A stretch of DNA of 64,000 nucleotides from Ehretia macrophylla (Eukaryota; Streptophyta; Magnoliopsida; Boraginales; Ehretiaceae), in assembly GCA_037974665.1 (NCBI GenBank), contig CM075767.1, positions 4,001,501-4,065,500 of the forward strand, given 5' to 3'. How positions within the stretch are numbered: position 1 is the first letter of the stretch; every line of letters begins with the position of its first letter. This document shows, in pieces, positions 22,106 through 34,170 of this stretch. The notes under the pieces are model-generated. The model was not told where the DNA came from. It searched no databases and worked only from the letters and a program-made list of their open reading frames with translations. The position numbers were made by a program, and so were the translations under genes.

Positions 22106-22929
22106 CTTTGTGTTAGACCTCTGCTCAAATTTCAGAGATCAGAAATACAAGTTCGTCAATATGGGGGATTCTTTTTTGACTTTCTTTTATTTACATAACT
22201 CGTATTCATTTATGTCTGAGTAGATTGATATCTAGGGATGAATATTGTAAATGATAGTATTTTAATATATGGTCTCGGCTTTAGTTTATTCAATTCATAT
22301 TGTAATGTATGGCTTGTTTTAATTCAATATTCATACGTAATGCTTTTAAAGTAGATGTTATGAATGCTTTACTTTCGTATCATACTATTATACTTGTAGT
22401 TAATGTTATGATTGTGTTACTTTAGTGCCATATAAATGTTTTAATCATGAGTCTATAAGTTGTACCATAGACTCCATGAAACTATTAGTTGTACCATAGA
22501 TTCTACTTGAAGGTTAATTCCTTAGTTTAGTTTGCCTTGTACTTGGTTAAAATAAGCTAAGTAGATTAACTAGGTCTATAGCTTTTAGCTTAACCGGGTG
22601 TATGCTTGTAGCTTAAGCCCTTGTAGAATTAGATAACCTACATGCCAAGCCTATATTAATTGCCTCATTTATATATTCCAACCCCTAGATCACTACCCCT
22701 CGTATTCAACTAATAGTTAGTTTAACTTAGATAACTTAGTTAGTTGTAGATTAATTTACACTCCGATTACAAACCTGTCACTTAAGCATTTTAAACACTT
22801 TCACACTACTTCACTAACTTAACTAACGAGCTTCCCTATGGTACGATTCCCTACTCAGAGCACACTACACTACAAAGATCCGTGCACTTGCGGGTATTTA
22901 AACTTGGTCTATTTTACACACTTTTCACA

Positions 22930-23380
22930 CGACCACCTCGTAAGCATCAATGCCTTGGTCAACGATCCGGTCAAAGTCAGAATTGGCAGTCGAAATTGAC
23001 AGCAAAAGGGCGCTTGAGCGTGTCTTTCTGGACACTCGAGCGTCATCGTCGAAAGCTTCCACGTGTTCCAAAACCATCTGATTGGTCCACATGGATCGCC
23101 AAAATATCCCCGGTTGGACCAGTAAAGTGCCAAATGGCGCAATCCAATTGGACCAGTAGGGACGCGCTCGAGAGTGCAATCCAAGACGCTCGAGCTCGCC
23201 TTTGATTTCTTGCCTATAAATACCCCCAACCCCCGACGGAAATATATAGAACATAATTTAGAAAAATAGTTTTTAATTATTTTTTAGTTATTAAATTAGA
23301 TAGTTTAAATTATGTTTTAGTAAATAGCTTATTAGTTGGGTAAAATACGAAGGAGGTAATGCCCGAATTATCAAGCAAAA
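22930..23380 (+). mobile_element. LTR-like fragment G2 (diverged second copy)
   Basis: It resembles 21490-21930 in order: a 'ggtcaa..ggtcaaagtc' stretch, 'agcaaaagggc', two CTCGAG-type pairs (23013 and 23035, 23167 and 23189), a TATA box at 23215, a C-rich stretch, then an AT-rich run and one 'gcccgaatta' unit. It lacks the first 390 bases of G1. Whether it is a second LTR of one element or a separate insertion cannot be decided here. Confidence 0.5.
23013..23220 (+). promoter_or_regulatory. G2 promoter: two CTCGAG-type pairs and TATA box
   Basis: Hexamers are at 23013 (CTTGAG) and 23035, and at 23167 and 23189, each pair 22 bases apart. The TATA box is at 23215, again 26 bases after the last hexamer. 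A CACGTG lies at 23060. Confidence 0.6.
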
Positions 23381-23607
23381 AAAAGGAAGAATCTCGTAGC
23401 TGTGCTCGTGGTCCTGATCTCGGACTCGATATCGACTTTCATTTATGGGTGAACATCTCTTTAATCTCTTTTATATTTGAATGTCATAATTGCAAGAATT
23501 CCGTGAGACTATCTCTTAGAATTCCACCAGGATCAACTCATTATACATAATAATTGGCAATTTTAAATACGAGAATTAGGATTACCTCTTCGAACGATTC
23601 GTGGTAG

Positions 23608-24975
23608 TGTTATGGAATTGCCCAACGGAAGCGTCTAGCTCCTCCTACTTCGCACGCGAACAAGGATAAAAGAGGAGGAGACTATAATTTTCAGAGAGAG
23701 AGTTTTTTTTTTCTTGTTCCTACGTTTTCAAAAAAATGATATATGTCAATATCACAACTTTGAAAACCCTATATGGCCCTTCTTATAAAGACCATGTGGG
23801 CTAGGTTCTTCAAAAGGCCAACTCCCAAAATAGTTTAAAAAAAAAACCGAATCTTTTAATGTGGGTTTCCATAAAGCCCACAACGATTTAAATTAAATTA
23901 CTATTTAATTTAAATCAATCAGCCTAGGATTTAATTGATGAATCATAAATCTAGTGCTAGCTAGAAATTGTCAAATAATTAAATCCACGACCTAATAATA
24001 ATAATTAGATAATATTTAATTCTTAATTAAATATTAATCACAAATAATATTTAATTCTCAATTAAATATTGATTATAATTAGGCCGTCTCTCCAATTAAA
24101 TCACTTATTCTTTTACGTGACTTCATAGGTTCAAACTTAAGCCGGTAGCATAAAGACCATCCTTACACCAATCGAAGATACTATCTAGCAATGGTTCCCG
24201 ACGACCGAGTAAGCTGAATAGGTGCAAGGCAACATTCAACGAACCTCGGTACAATGGTGAATTCCCTATGACCTTCGGTGTTCTGAAATAACCCTAGGGA
24301 TAGGGTTAACTGTCAAATCCCTAATTAGTTACTTCATGTCAAATTTCAATCATGTTATGACACATTATGACTTACCCTCGTGACTCATCATGAGATGTGC
24401 TTTGGCCAAAGACTTTCTGAATTGAAATTAAGCGAAACACCATTCTTCAAATACCCGGACCGGTCAATCCTATCTTGACTCACACATTGACTTCTCTGGC
24501 ACTTGCCCATACCCAATAACCTTCCGTTACCAGATTAGAAATCTGGATAGTCCGGCACCTAAGCATGAGGAGTAATCCGTAAGTAGGGTACATACCATAG
24601 GACGCTCGTAGAGAGAGTCATGTTCAGTGAACATGTCTCCACATGTCACCTGTTTATCGCACCGGTGTCCTAACACCTATTGGTCATGAGGATAACCAAC
24701 CAATGCAACAAACAATAACCTATACTCGATGAAATTGACGTCCCAATACCAATTTCATCATTTGGTTACGAACAAAGTTTAAGAATGACCAAAATCGACC
24801 CATATTCATATGATTCCATAAAGTCATTCTAAGGACTACATCATGATCAATCAAAGGTAAAAGAAGATGGACGATATGATGTAATGGCCAAATATTATTA
24901 ATAGAACAATAATCCACATACAAATTAATTTGCCAGCTACACTCGATGACTGACTTTAGGACACAATTCCTAACA
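23608..24975 (-). repeat. Copia-H 3' LTR
   Basis: On the minus strand it starts TGTTAGGAATTGTGTCC at 24975, right after the purine tract, and ends CGCTTCCGTTGGGCAATTCC plus ATAACA at 23608, a common plant Copia LTR end. Length is about 1.37 kb. The sequence holds no gene. Confidence 0.8.
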
Positions 24976-25010
24976 ATCTCCCACTTGACCTAAAGCCAGT
25001 TGGATCTGTA

Positions 25011-26640
25011 TCATATACCCATCTTTTCTCGATGTGCATCGAACTCTTTGATCCCGAGAGCTTTGGTGAAGGGGTCAGCTAAATTCTCTTTACTATCAAT
25101 CTTTTGCAGAGTGACGTCACCTCTAGCAATGATCTCTCTAATTAAGTGGTAACGTCTCAGTACATGTTTGGCTTTTTGATGAGATCGGGGTTCCTTAGCT
25201 TGTGTAATGGCTCTAGTACTATCACTGAAGATCGTGGCTGGACCATCCAGATCAGGAAGAACTTCGAGCTCCGTGATGAATTTTCTAAGCCAAATTGCCT
25301 CCTTCACCGCATCAGATGCTGCTATATATTATGCCTCATAGATAGAATCAGCTACAGTCTACTATTTGGAACTTTGCCAATTGATAGCTCCACTATTCAG
25401 GGTGAACACAAAATCGGATACACTCTTACTATCATCTCTATCTGATTGAAAACTTGAATCGGTATAACCAACCAGTTTCATATTAGAATCTCCATAAACG
25501 AGCCATTGGTCCTTTGTATTTCTTAAATACTTTAGGATGGTCTTAACCACTTGCCAATGTTTCTCGCTAGGATCAGATTGGTATCTGCTTACTATTCCAA
25601 GGGAATAAGCCACGTTAGGTCTCGTACAAGACACAACGTACATGATAGATCCTACTGCCGAGGCATATGGGATTCTACTCATGCGCTCTCTTTCTTGAGG
25701 AGTTGTCGGACAATCCTTTTTAGAAAGAGTAATTCCATGACCTATCGGGAGATAGCCTTTCTTGTAATTTTCCATGCTGAACCTTTTCAACACGGTGTCT
25801 ATGTACGTAGACTGGGACAATCCTAGCAACCTTCTTGATCTATCCCTATAGATCCTGATCCCAAGGATATATGAAGCCTCTCCTAAATCCTTCATGGAAA
25901 ATTGGGATGACAACCACAACTTCACGCCCTGTAATACAGATATGTCATTCCCTATAAGGAGAATATCATCCACATATAGCACCAGGAACATGACCACATG
26001 ACCATTTGCCCATTTATAGATGCAAGGCTCTTCTTCATTCTTAACAAAGCCATACGTTTTGACAACTCCAACTTCGAGAGGCTTGCTTGAGTCCATAAAT
26101 GGATCTCTGTCGCTTGCATACTTTAGATTCATTTGTGGATGTGAACCCTTCACGCTGTGTCATGTACACCTCATTTTCCAGCTCACCATTAAGGAAAGCT
26201 GTATTGACATCCATTTGCCAAATTTTATAATCTAGGTACGTAGCTATAGCAAGCATAATGCGAACTGATTTGAGCATTGAAACGGGAGAAAATGTCTCAT
26301 CATAGTCAATACCATAATGTTGATGAAATCCCTTGACAACCAAACGGGCTTTGTAGGTCTCTACTTTCCCATCTACTCCTCTTTTCCTTTTAAAAATCCA
26401 TTTACACCCTATGGGTCTTACCCCTTCGGGTGGGTCAACTAATGTCCAAACATTGTTGACATGCATGGATTCTATCTCGGATCACATGGCTTTAAGCCAT
26501 TCTTTGGAATCAAGTCTCTGCATTGTATCCATATAACTGATCGGATCCTCATCATTCTCATCAAGTTCGATGGGATCACCGCCACGGACTAGGAATCCAT
26601 ATATGTCCGGTCGACGTGGTACTCTACCAGATCTTCTTAT
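25011..26640 (-). pseudogene. Copia-H reverse transcriptase and RNase H region
   Basis: Reading leftward: the RT start (CKWIFKRKRGVDGKVETYKA, KGFHQHYGIDYDETFSPV, QMDVNTAFLNGELENEVYM), the catalytic YVDDILLIG near 25975, the YASAVGSIMYVV segment, then RNase H (DSTRAITQAKEPRSHQKAKH near 25220-25160, and ENLADPFTKAL). These parts copied the element RNA into DNA and removed the template. The order and motifs are those of Ty1/Copia. The region is broken at several points and is not expected to make a working enzyme. Confidence 0.85.
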
Positions 26641-28100
26641 TGCTGTGTCTACAACGGGCTTAGGATTCGGTTCACTAACCTTATCATGTTCTGTATGTTC
26701 TTCTGCTAATGTTTGTTCTTGTTCTAGTTGAACTTCTCCAAGTCTAATATTGGAGGCATTGCTTTCCTTCGAGAAACTCTTTCTCTAGGAAAACTACTCG
26801 AAGGGCAATGAACACCTTTTGTTCGCTGGTGTTGTAGAATTGGTATCCTCTAGACTCTCTAGGGTACCCTACGAACAAACATTTATCAGATTTTGGTTCT
26901 AACTTGTTAGCTTGAAGACGCTTGACATATGTTGGACACCCCCAAACCTTAAGGTGTGTGAGTGTTGGTTTACACCAAAATCACATCTCATATGGTGTCT
27001 TATCTACTGACTTGCTAGGAACCCTATTCAGCACGTGAGCAGCAGTTTCAAGGGCATATCCCCAAAAGGATATGGGTAGATCCACACACCCCATCATGGA
27101 TTGTACCATGTCTAACAAGGTTCGATTTCTCCTCTCAGATACACCATTATGCTGCGGTGTAGCAGGGGGAGTCCATTGTGAAAGAATCCCATTCTTCTCA
27201 AGGTAACCCAGAAACTCATTAGAAAGATACTCACCTCCACGATCAGATCGTAGAATCTTGATATCTTTCCCAATTTGTTTCTCTACTTCATTACGATATC
27301 TTTTGAACATTTCAAAAGATTATGACTTATTTCTCATCAAATAGATATACCCATACCTAGATAGATCATCAGTAAAGGTAATAAAGTAGGAGTACCATCC
27401 TCTAGCACTTGTACTCATAGGCCCACATACATCTGTATGCATGAGGCCCAAGAGCTCTACAGCCCGTTCACCTTTTCCAATAAAAGGAGATTTGGTCATT
27501 TTACCCAATAGACAAGACTCACAAGTAGGTAGTGATGCTGGATCACTAATATCAAGCAACCCTTCCTTGATTAACTTGTTAATCCTGTTTTCATTTATAT
27601 GACCTAGCCTGTAGTGCCAAAGGTAGGCACCTAAGTTTATTCCTTGCTTTGGACGCTTATTGCTAACATACATTATGTTTACAGGCTGTGTTATAACATA
27701 AATTCCATGTTTCAGTTGTCCTTTAATGACAGTAGTGTTATTCAAAATAACATCAAAATCATTATTCATAATAGTAAAAGAATAACCATCCTGGGCTAAA
27801 AGCCCAACTGAGATAATGTTCAAAACAAAATCCGGACAATAGAAAACATTATTAAGACTAAAGTTTCCTGAGTTTGTAGCTAATGATAAACACCCTAATG
27901 CTAGTACTGGAACTTGATTTCTATTTCCAACGCTGAGGTGTCGCTCACCAACTCTGAACTTCCTACTAACTTCCAGCCCCTGCAACAAATTGCAAATATG
28001 ATAAGGACTGCATGTATCTAATACATAGGTAGTAAAGTCTATAACACTGAAGTAGCAAGGTGTTATCATATACATAGTTTGCTGAGCAACTCCTTGCTGT
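26641..28100 (-). pseudogene. Copia-H integrase region with pre-integrase domain
   Basis: Leftward from about 28075: a protease/pre-integrase part (LDTCSPYHICN), an HHCC-type zinc part (HYRLGHINENRINK, then CESCLLGK), and the integrase core (HTDVCGPM, TFTDDLSRYGYIYLM, DRGGEYLS, PQHNGVSERRNRTLLDM). Integrase inserts the DNA copy into the host chromosome. It lies upstream of RT, the hallmark of Copia. The region is fossil and broken. Confidence 0.85.
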
Positions 28101-28960
28101 CTCTTTGGCCTGTTTGGATCTAATGACGCCAGATACTGAGGACAATTCCTCTTCCAGTGTCTCTTCCTCTTACAGAAGAAACATTCTGCTTGACTCTGGT
28201 CAGCTTTCTGCTTGCGAACTTGTGGTTACTGCTGAGCGGGTTTCTTAACCCCGCTTTGAGCTGCATATGCATTTTTGTTCTTTTTCTTGCCACGTCGTGA
28301 AGAATTCTTGCATTTTGATGAACTAGTACCTCCAACCACATTAACCGTCTTTCTGAGGAGTTGATTATCTTTCTCAAAGGTTTATAGCAACCCCAGAAGT
28401 ACATGGTAGTTAACAACTGCTTGTTCATCTTGAACTGGTTCAAGAAAGGGAGGTAGGATGGAGGAAAAGAGTTGAGGATGGCATCCTTGCCAAGCTACTC
28501 ATGGAGCGGATAGCCTAACTTAGCCAACTTCTCAATCTGCTCAGTCATGTACAATACATGATCAGTGATGGAAGTCCCTTCTCTCATTCTAATGCTGAAG
28601 ATGACACAAGAGGTCCTATGTCTTTCTGCGTCATTAGATGTGCCGAAAGATTCATTCAACGCTTGAATGATGTCCTCAGGTTGTGTTTCCTCAAATTTGC
28701 GACTAAATTCATTATTCATTGCAGCCCTCATGATACAACGAACTGTTATGCTATCATCAACACATTTCTGATATCGCCGACAATCGGCAACAGTCGCTTG
28801 GGCAGTAGTTTCAGCAGGTGCTGGATCAGACAGAACTACAGGATACGTTCATGCTCGAGCACAATGCACAATTTACGATACCAGCTATCATAATTTGGCC
28901 CAGTCAACTTTTCACTATCCAATAGTGATCTCAAAGACAACGTCTTAGCCGTTAAATCTG
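28101..28960 (-). pseudogene. Copia-H gag
   Basis: Leftward it begins near 28960 (LTAKTLSLRSLLDSEKLTGP, then YDSWYRKLCIVLEHE), continues with the UBN2-type gag core (IQALNESFGTSNDAERHR, MREGTSITDHVLYM), and ends in a CCHC knuckle, CFFCKRKRHWKRNC, near 28185-28143. Gag forms the particle in which reverse transcription takes place. The start is inferred from the domain. Broken at several points. Confidence 0.8.
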
Positions 28961-30371
28961 CAAATAATTGAAGTAAAGGAAATAAATTTGCTAAAATATA
29001 TGAATTATCTAATCACATTAGACATAGGCCAATGTCTAAAGGATTCTCCTACTATTTTGTTCAGATTGATAGCCTCTACCTTCAATCCGAAGGAATTTTC
29101 GATCCAAATTCTCTTAGTGGGTACTAAGATCAAAATAATTGTACATAAGCCCGACGGAGGCCGGCCCACCTATGCACATTTATCTGGTAGGTTCATAACC
29201 AGTTATTTTTCCAAATAACTCTCAGTGATCTCAATTCTGCCCCAAGCACCCCTTCAGCAGGACGGAGGTCCTCCACTGAAAGGCTCAGTTAGGTCAAACC
29301 ATTAACATGATATCTCATAGTCCCTCTCTAAGCTTGATGAGTAGGCCTGACGGAGGCCAACCCACCTATTCACCATCTCAAAGAGATTCCATGGAATTCA
29401 TACAATGAATAATAATCCCAACACCTTGATAAAAGCCAGGCCGGAGGGCCTCCAACGTTTATTAAGATGTTGGGCCCATTATTATTCACTTTAATGGGAG
29501 GCAGTGAGTTGAACATCTAATGTTCAACCCACTTAAAGGACCTAATAATTTAGAGGATTTTAATTATAGTATAATGATTGGTTTTATTTGCCTTATTATT
29601 AATTAATCCAATTAATTGATCGCGAGAGATATATATAAATAAGGCATGCATAATAATAAATTGAGCATAAATAATAGGTGGTTATGGGCTTTCCTAATGT
29701 GGTCCACTAGAGCTATCATGGACCACTCTAGTCATGCAAATAAAGATTATTACATTTAATTGGGTTAACTTGGACAAGCCTAGGCCTTTTAGAAATCTTC
29801 AACTCCTTGATCCAGGTTCCAAAGCCCTATATCTATTGATTACATAAACATGATAGAGAACTCCTTCTAAAAGGAGGGGATACATTACTTGGGGTAGGGA
29901 TTTACAACCAGAAAAATAGAAGGTTGGACTCGTAGGCCCAATTTAACCCAAATAAATAATTATAACAATTATAATAATAAAATGCAATAATCATCATGAT
30001 ATACAAGCCCATAACCTCCTTTAAATCCATGTCATACATCATTAACATAAATAGGTATACACATAGACATTCTATATAATTTCCAAGGCATTAAATCAAT
30101 TTAATCAAATTAAATCGATATTTCCAATTAATTAAACTAATTTTAAATTAATTGGATGTCCTACAACAATATTCAAAATAAATAGTGTTAAAGAGGCACA
30201 AATTAATAAACAATTTATTAATATTAGCAAAATTAACAATTAAGTTTAATATTTTTTCAATTAATTAAACTAACTTTCAATTAATTGGATATCCTAAATT
30301 AATTCACCAAATTAATTTAGTTAAATAAATACAACTAATAAACTATTTATTAATTGCTATCTAAATTAATT
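28961..30371 (-). other. Copia-H long untranslated leader with GC-rich repeats
   Basis: About 1.4 kb of AT-rich DNA without coding capacity lies before gag. Between 29145 and 29450 it holds four GC-rich, self-complementary patches of the type gacggaggcc (about 29151, 29261, 29348 and 29441), each followed by 'cccacctat' or 'cctcca'. The rest is AATTAATT-type sequence. I see no primer site at its right limit. Confidence 0.6.
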
Positions 30372-32302
30372 TGATGCCCTTATATAGGGTATTTTGGTAT
30401 AAATCTGAATGGCATATTAAATGGATGTTCATATTCTCTGTTCAATTATATGAATATGTTCTTAATATTTTTCATAGAAGAAATATATTCTTAAAATGTT
30501 GAGAATACAATGGCATACTTCTTCGATATGATAAACATTCAAAAGCATTCATAGTCCTTAGATTATTCGACCGGGACTAGAATAATCAAGTATGGACTAT
30601 CATATGTTGTTACCTTTGATTAACATAGAGATGTTAACGATAAAGGGTAGCGACCATTGAGCTACAACAGCATAGGGATGCGATTAACTCACATATGATT
30701 GATCGTTAGTGGAACGGATCATTGAATGTGACCAGAATGATAAGCTACATGACTTTGGATTAATAGTTTGTCATTCATTACAAATTGTGCAAATTAATCC
30801 TCTGACTTGAGAAATTACAGTTGTCGGATGTATCAGGGGCTAAATCTTACGTTTGGACAATGCTCGCTTTCTTTGAGGGTGGGATACGACCTCTCGTAAT
30901 TTAGTCTTTTGATATAGAGACCGATAGGTAATTGTCAAGATAGAATTTGTTAACCTCCGACAGTGAGGCGATATCCTATGCGATCTAGTGTCGGTTGTCT
31001 AAAATGAGAAATCCTCTATCGGGGTAGTTGAACGATGGAAATGCATTTTTCCATAGATGTCATCTCTCATTCCACTGAATTAGATCTATGCATAGAATCG
31101 TTTAGTGGACTTAATCATTTCATGGTCCCCATAATGATCAGGACATTCTAACAGAAGGATCGGACTGCACGTTAATTTACGACTATAAAAAGGTTTGTTG
31201 GAATTGGACTTCATTACTGTATATACTGTCATGATACGTTCGTTGCTAGCGCATCACTGATGAACATGAAGGTATTCCGAAAAATGGTGGAGACATTTTC
31301 AGAATAGATCCTTTATTGTTATACGGTCATGAACCTAGAAAGTCACACACTTAGGGTATCATGAATAAAGCATTTTTGAGCTTGGTATTAAGTTAGAAAC
31401 ACATTAAAGTGTTAACTTATTTTGGATATTAACGGTGTTATTTTGGACATTAACAGTTAAGTGGGCCAAAATTGTAATTTTTGAAAGTTTTGGAGTCAAA
31501 GTGCAAATACTAAAAAGTATTAGGGCAAACATGCAAATAGATTGATGGATCAATCTCTAATTAATTATTCTAAAGGGGTTTAGAATTAATTATTGGTTGT
31601 CTTCACTAGAAGACGAAAAATAAGTTGCACAGAAAGACAAACACTAAAAGACAAATGACAACTTGCACTAAAAGACAAACAACAAGTTGCATGAAAAATT
31701 GTCCAAATTGCCCCCCTATGGCCAGCCGCTTGAAGATTATTTTTGACACTTGGCTTCATTTTATTTTGATAAGTTTGATGATTGTCACTTGACATAATCT
31801 TAATGAAGTCTTGCATCAATAAATAGAGGACTTCATCTCTTATTCTTGGGCTAGCTCTTGGCCGAAAATTGCACTCAATTAGAAGCAAAATTATTTTCTC
31901 TTTCTCTTGGCAATTCGACCAAAGCTAGGAAAATTATAAGGCTTTTTTCTCCTTGTTTTTAACTTATATAGTTATACTCAAGCTCTTGGACTTAACTAAG
32001 CTAACACTTTAATTAGTTAGTTGTCCTTTGCTTTTGGATACGCATGGACTGACTAGGACTTTTGCACTTGCAGATGAGGTTTGTCCGAGCCAAGATCTTC
32101 TTTCAAGAGTTCGTTTGGTGCACATCGGAGTTCTCCACGCGAGGTATTCTTGTATTTCATTTTAAATGCATATGTATATAATTGTATACACTCTTATGTA
32201 TTTTCTTTAATGTACTAGTTATGGATTTACTCTTGAGATTTTGTGAATACAACTTGCTAACATGTAAACTTTTAATTGTTATTGTTTCCACTGCGCTTGC
32301 AT
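30372..32302 (+). mobile_element. LTR related to Copia-I LTR (probable solo or partial)
   Basis: Positions 30410-31560 share ordered blocks with 1360-2470: 'gatcattgaatgtgac', 'catgactttggattaata', 'gtgaggcgat.tcctatg', 'attccactgaat', 'gcacgttaat' and 'ggacttcattactgtata'. The end near 32302 ('tttccactgcgcttgca') resembles a plant Copia LTR end. No purine tract precedes it and no primer site follows, so it is probably a solo LTR. Both borders are approximate. Similarity to the first copy is roughly 70-75% by eye. Confidence 0.5.
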
Positions 32303-32382
32303 GTTTTTGTTATTTATATAACTCGAGACGATCCTATTACTTTCCCGCTTTTGAAGCTGACGCCCTTTGTGCCTTCAAAGAT

Positions 32383-32405
32383 TAGGTAACCTACTTTGTT
32401 ACCTA
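32383..32405 (+). other. LTR hairpin 1 in Gypsy-E
   Basis: TAGGTAAC and GTTACCTA pair perfectly around the loop CTACTTT. A second, weaker copy lies at 32461-32483 (GACAAC with GTTGTC, same loop). Confidence 0.6.
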
Positions 32406-32997
32406 GTCAATTCGTGGTTAAGTGATATGAAATGCTATATGTTATGTTAATATGAATGGAGGGACAACCTACTTTGTTGTCTTATGCTAATGTCATGAAT
32501 GCAATTCGATAAGATGCGAATGTGAATGCGTGTTATGTGTTATGTGTGCATGCAATGCGAAATGTCACGAAGGGTTGCAACCTTTAAAACATATGCAGTT
32601 GGTTCATGTCTCCCTGTGTAGTATCGAGCTGTCAAGCAATAACACGACCACTGATGTTCTATTCCCTATCCCGAGGGATCGAGTTGGGGCGTGACATTTA
32701 GTGGTATTAGAGCTTAGATAGCTTATAGGCCGAGATAGGATCTTCGGACTATCGGGCTGAACTCTTAATGTGAATGTGTTTTGAAAGAATGTATGCATGT
32801 CTTATATGCTATGTGAACTAGATGTCGTCAACGTGTTTTATGTGCTCAATATGCTTTATATGATTAATGTGAATTACGTGATCAATATGTTTTATGTGAA
32901 GTTTGTTGCTTATGTGGCTTTAATTGTTTATAACTTGCTTATGTGAGATAACCTGTTTACGTGTTATAACTTGTAAATGGTTCTTTGGTTACCAAAG

Positions 32998-34000
32998 ATG
33001 GCGGGAGGTAGACCTCGAAGGCAGACTGCATGTTAGGGTTTAGGTTCAGGGGTAGCAGAACAACAGCCTACTAATGAACAAGTTATAGCTAGCATGACAA
33101 CAACAATTAACAAAATAACTAAGGTATTGGATGAACAGAAGTAACGGGGAAACAATAATCCAGGCAGCAATCTCGGTAATGCAGGTAACAGGGGCAAAGG
33201 CAGTGGCAGTACCAGTGGTAACAACAACCTACTAGAGAGATTTCTTAAATATGGGCCACCCTAATTCTTAAGGGAACCTGATGATGAAAAGACCGAGATG
33301 TGGTTGAGCCGCGTTGAAAAGATTTATGTTGCATTAGAGTATAATGATGAGAGAAAGATCTCATTTGTTGTGTTCTTGCTTGATAGAGATGTCGAGCAAT
33401 GGTGGAGAACTGTGAAGATGAGATGGGAGAATGAGAATATCCTGCATGTATAGGCTGATTTCGTTAAGGAATTCCAGGACAACTATACTCTTGAGGTGGC
33501 TTGTGAGAGAAGAGAAGAAGAGTTTGTGACCTTGAAATAGGGCGATATGACTGTTGCACAATATGAGGCTACATTCAACATCTTGTCCCATTATGTCCCT
33601 GAGTTAGTGCAGCTTGTGAAGAGAAGCATTCAGAGATTCATTCAGGGTTTGAGACCTGACATTTAGCTTAGCTTGTCTCTGCTTCAGTTTTCTACTTATG
33701 GCGATGCCTTTAATGCTACTACAAAGTTTGAGAAACGGAAAGTCGAATTAATAGCAGAGTCTAGTTAGCCTAACAAGAGGGCTTGTCAATCATAGAGTCA
33801 GAGCCAGCCGAGTCAATTTCAGGCTCCGGGTCAGGGACACAGAGGCAGTATCAGTCCCAGTTTATGCAGGGCCTTTCCAGACGCAGGCACAGTCGAGGCC
33901 GAGTCAGAGTCAGCAGCAATCCCTTCTGTTCCAAGGCTAGCAGGGTTATTATCAGCCCTAGATTCTGATGGATGACCAGCAATAATCCTTTCAGCCTCTG
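32998..34000 (+). pseudogene. Gypsy-E gag
   Basis: It begins MAGGRPRRQ at 32998. The retrotransposon gag core follows: FLREPDDEKTEMWLSRVEKI, DVEQWWRTVKMRWENE, DMTVAQYEATFNIL and FEKRKVELIAESS. It then turns into a Gln/Ser-rich stretch like that before the knuckles in C and A. It is related to A gag (MSRRCGIQG at 51622) and C gag (MAGRSRTRG at 43127), so it belongs to the same Tekay-like group. Old and broken at about ten points. Confidence 0.75.
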
Positions 34001-34170
34001 ATACAGTTAGAGCCCCTTCTTAGTCAGCGACAGAGTCAACCAATTGTTTGCTGCTATATGAACTGTTTATGCAAGTTAATTTTGTGTTTGGGGCCATATT
34101 ACAGCCATTACCGTGCTAAAATTTTGTCACGTCCTTACTTGGTTTTAGGAGGGGTCGAGTTGGGACGTGT

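Larger units (their letters stand above)
21114..22925 (+). mobile_element. LTR-like region G1
   Basis: It begins with TGTAACGACCCGACTCCC, a typical Gypsy LTR start. It holds a clear promoter region (CTCGAG pairs and TATA at 21785), a run of 30-base hairpin repeats (21928-22105) and a long AT-rich remainder. The same promoter region recurs, diverged, at 22930-23380. No primer site or coding part is recognised, so the end near 22925 is set only by where the second copy begins. It is probably a Gypsy LTR and leader, clade not determined. Confidence 0.5.
23608..30371 (-). mobile_element. Copia-H: antisense Ty1/Copia element
   Basis: Reading leftward: long leader (30371-28961), gag, integrase, RT, RNase H, purine tract (AAGTGGGAGAT) and 3' LTR (24975-23608). 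This is the Copia order, with integrase before RT. The 5' LTR and primer site are not found; the right side gives way to another LTR at about 30372. Coding parts are recognisable along the whole length but broken at roughly ten or more points. It is a fossil, and its age cannot be read from LTRs because only one is present. Confidence 0.85.
32303..34170 (+). mobile_element. Gypsy-E fossil: LTR end, primer site and gag
   Basis: The LTR 3' part (to 32696) ends GATCGAGTTGGGGCGTGACA. The primer site TGGTATTAGAGC is at 32702-32713, followed by the leader and gag. Near 34133 a 'tgtcacgtcc' start and a 'ggtcgagttgggacgtg' stretch may be the beginning of its other LTR. Gypsy-D starts at 34171, so the rest lies past the window or is lost. 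Gag is broken at about ten points. It is the oldest layer of the right-hand stack. Confidence 0.65.

Noticed and set aside
22882-23254. Three overlapping frames of about 107 codons at 22882-23254
   Set aside because: They cover the G2 promoter array; the GC-rich CTCGAG motifs lower the stop frequency. No protein family recognised.
24720-24923. 67-codon minus-strand frame in the Copia-H LTR
   Set aside because: Short, within the LTR, no family resemblance; likely chance.
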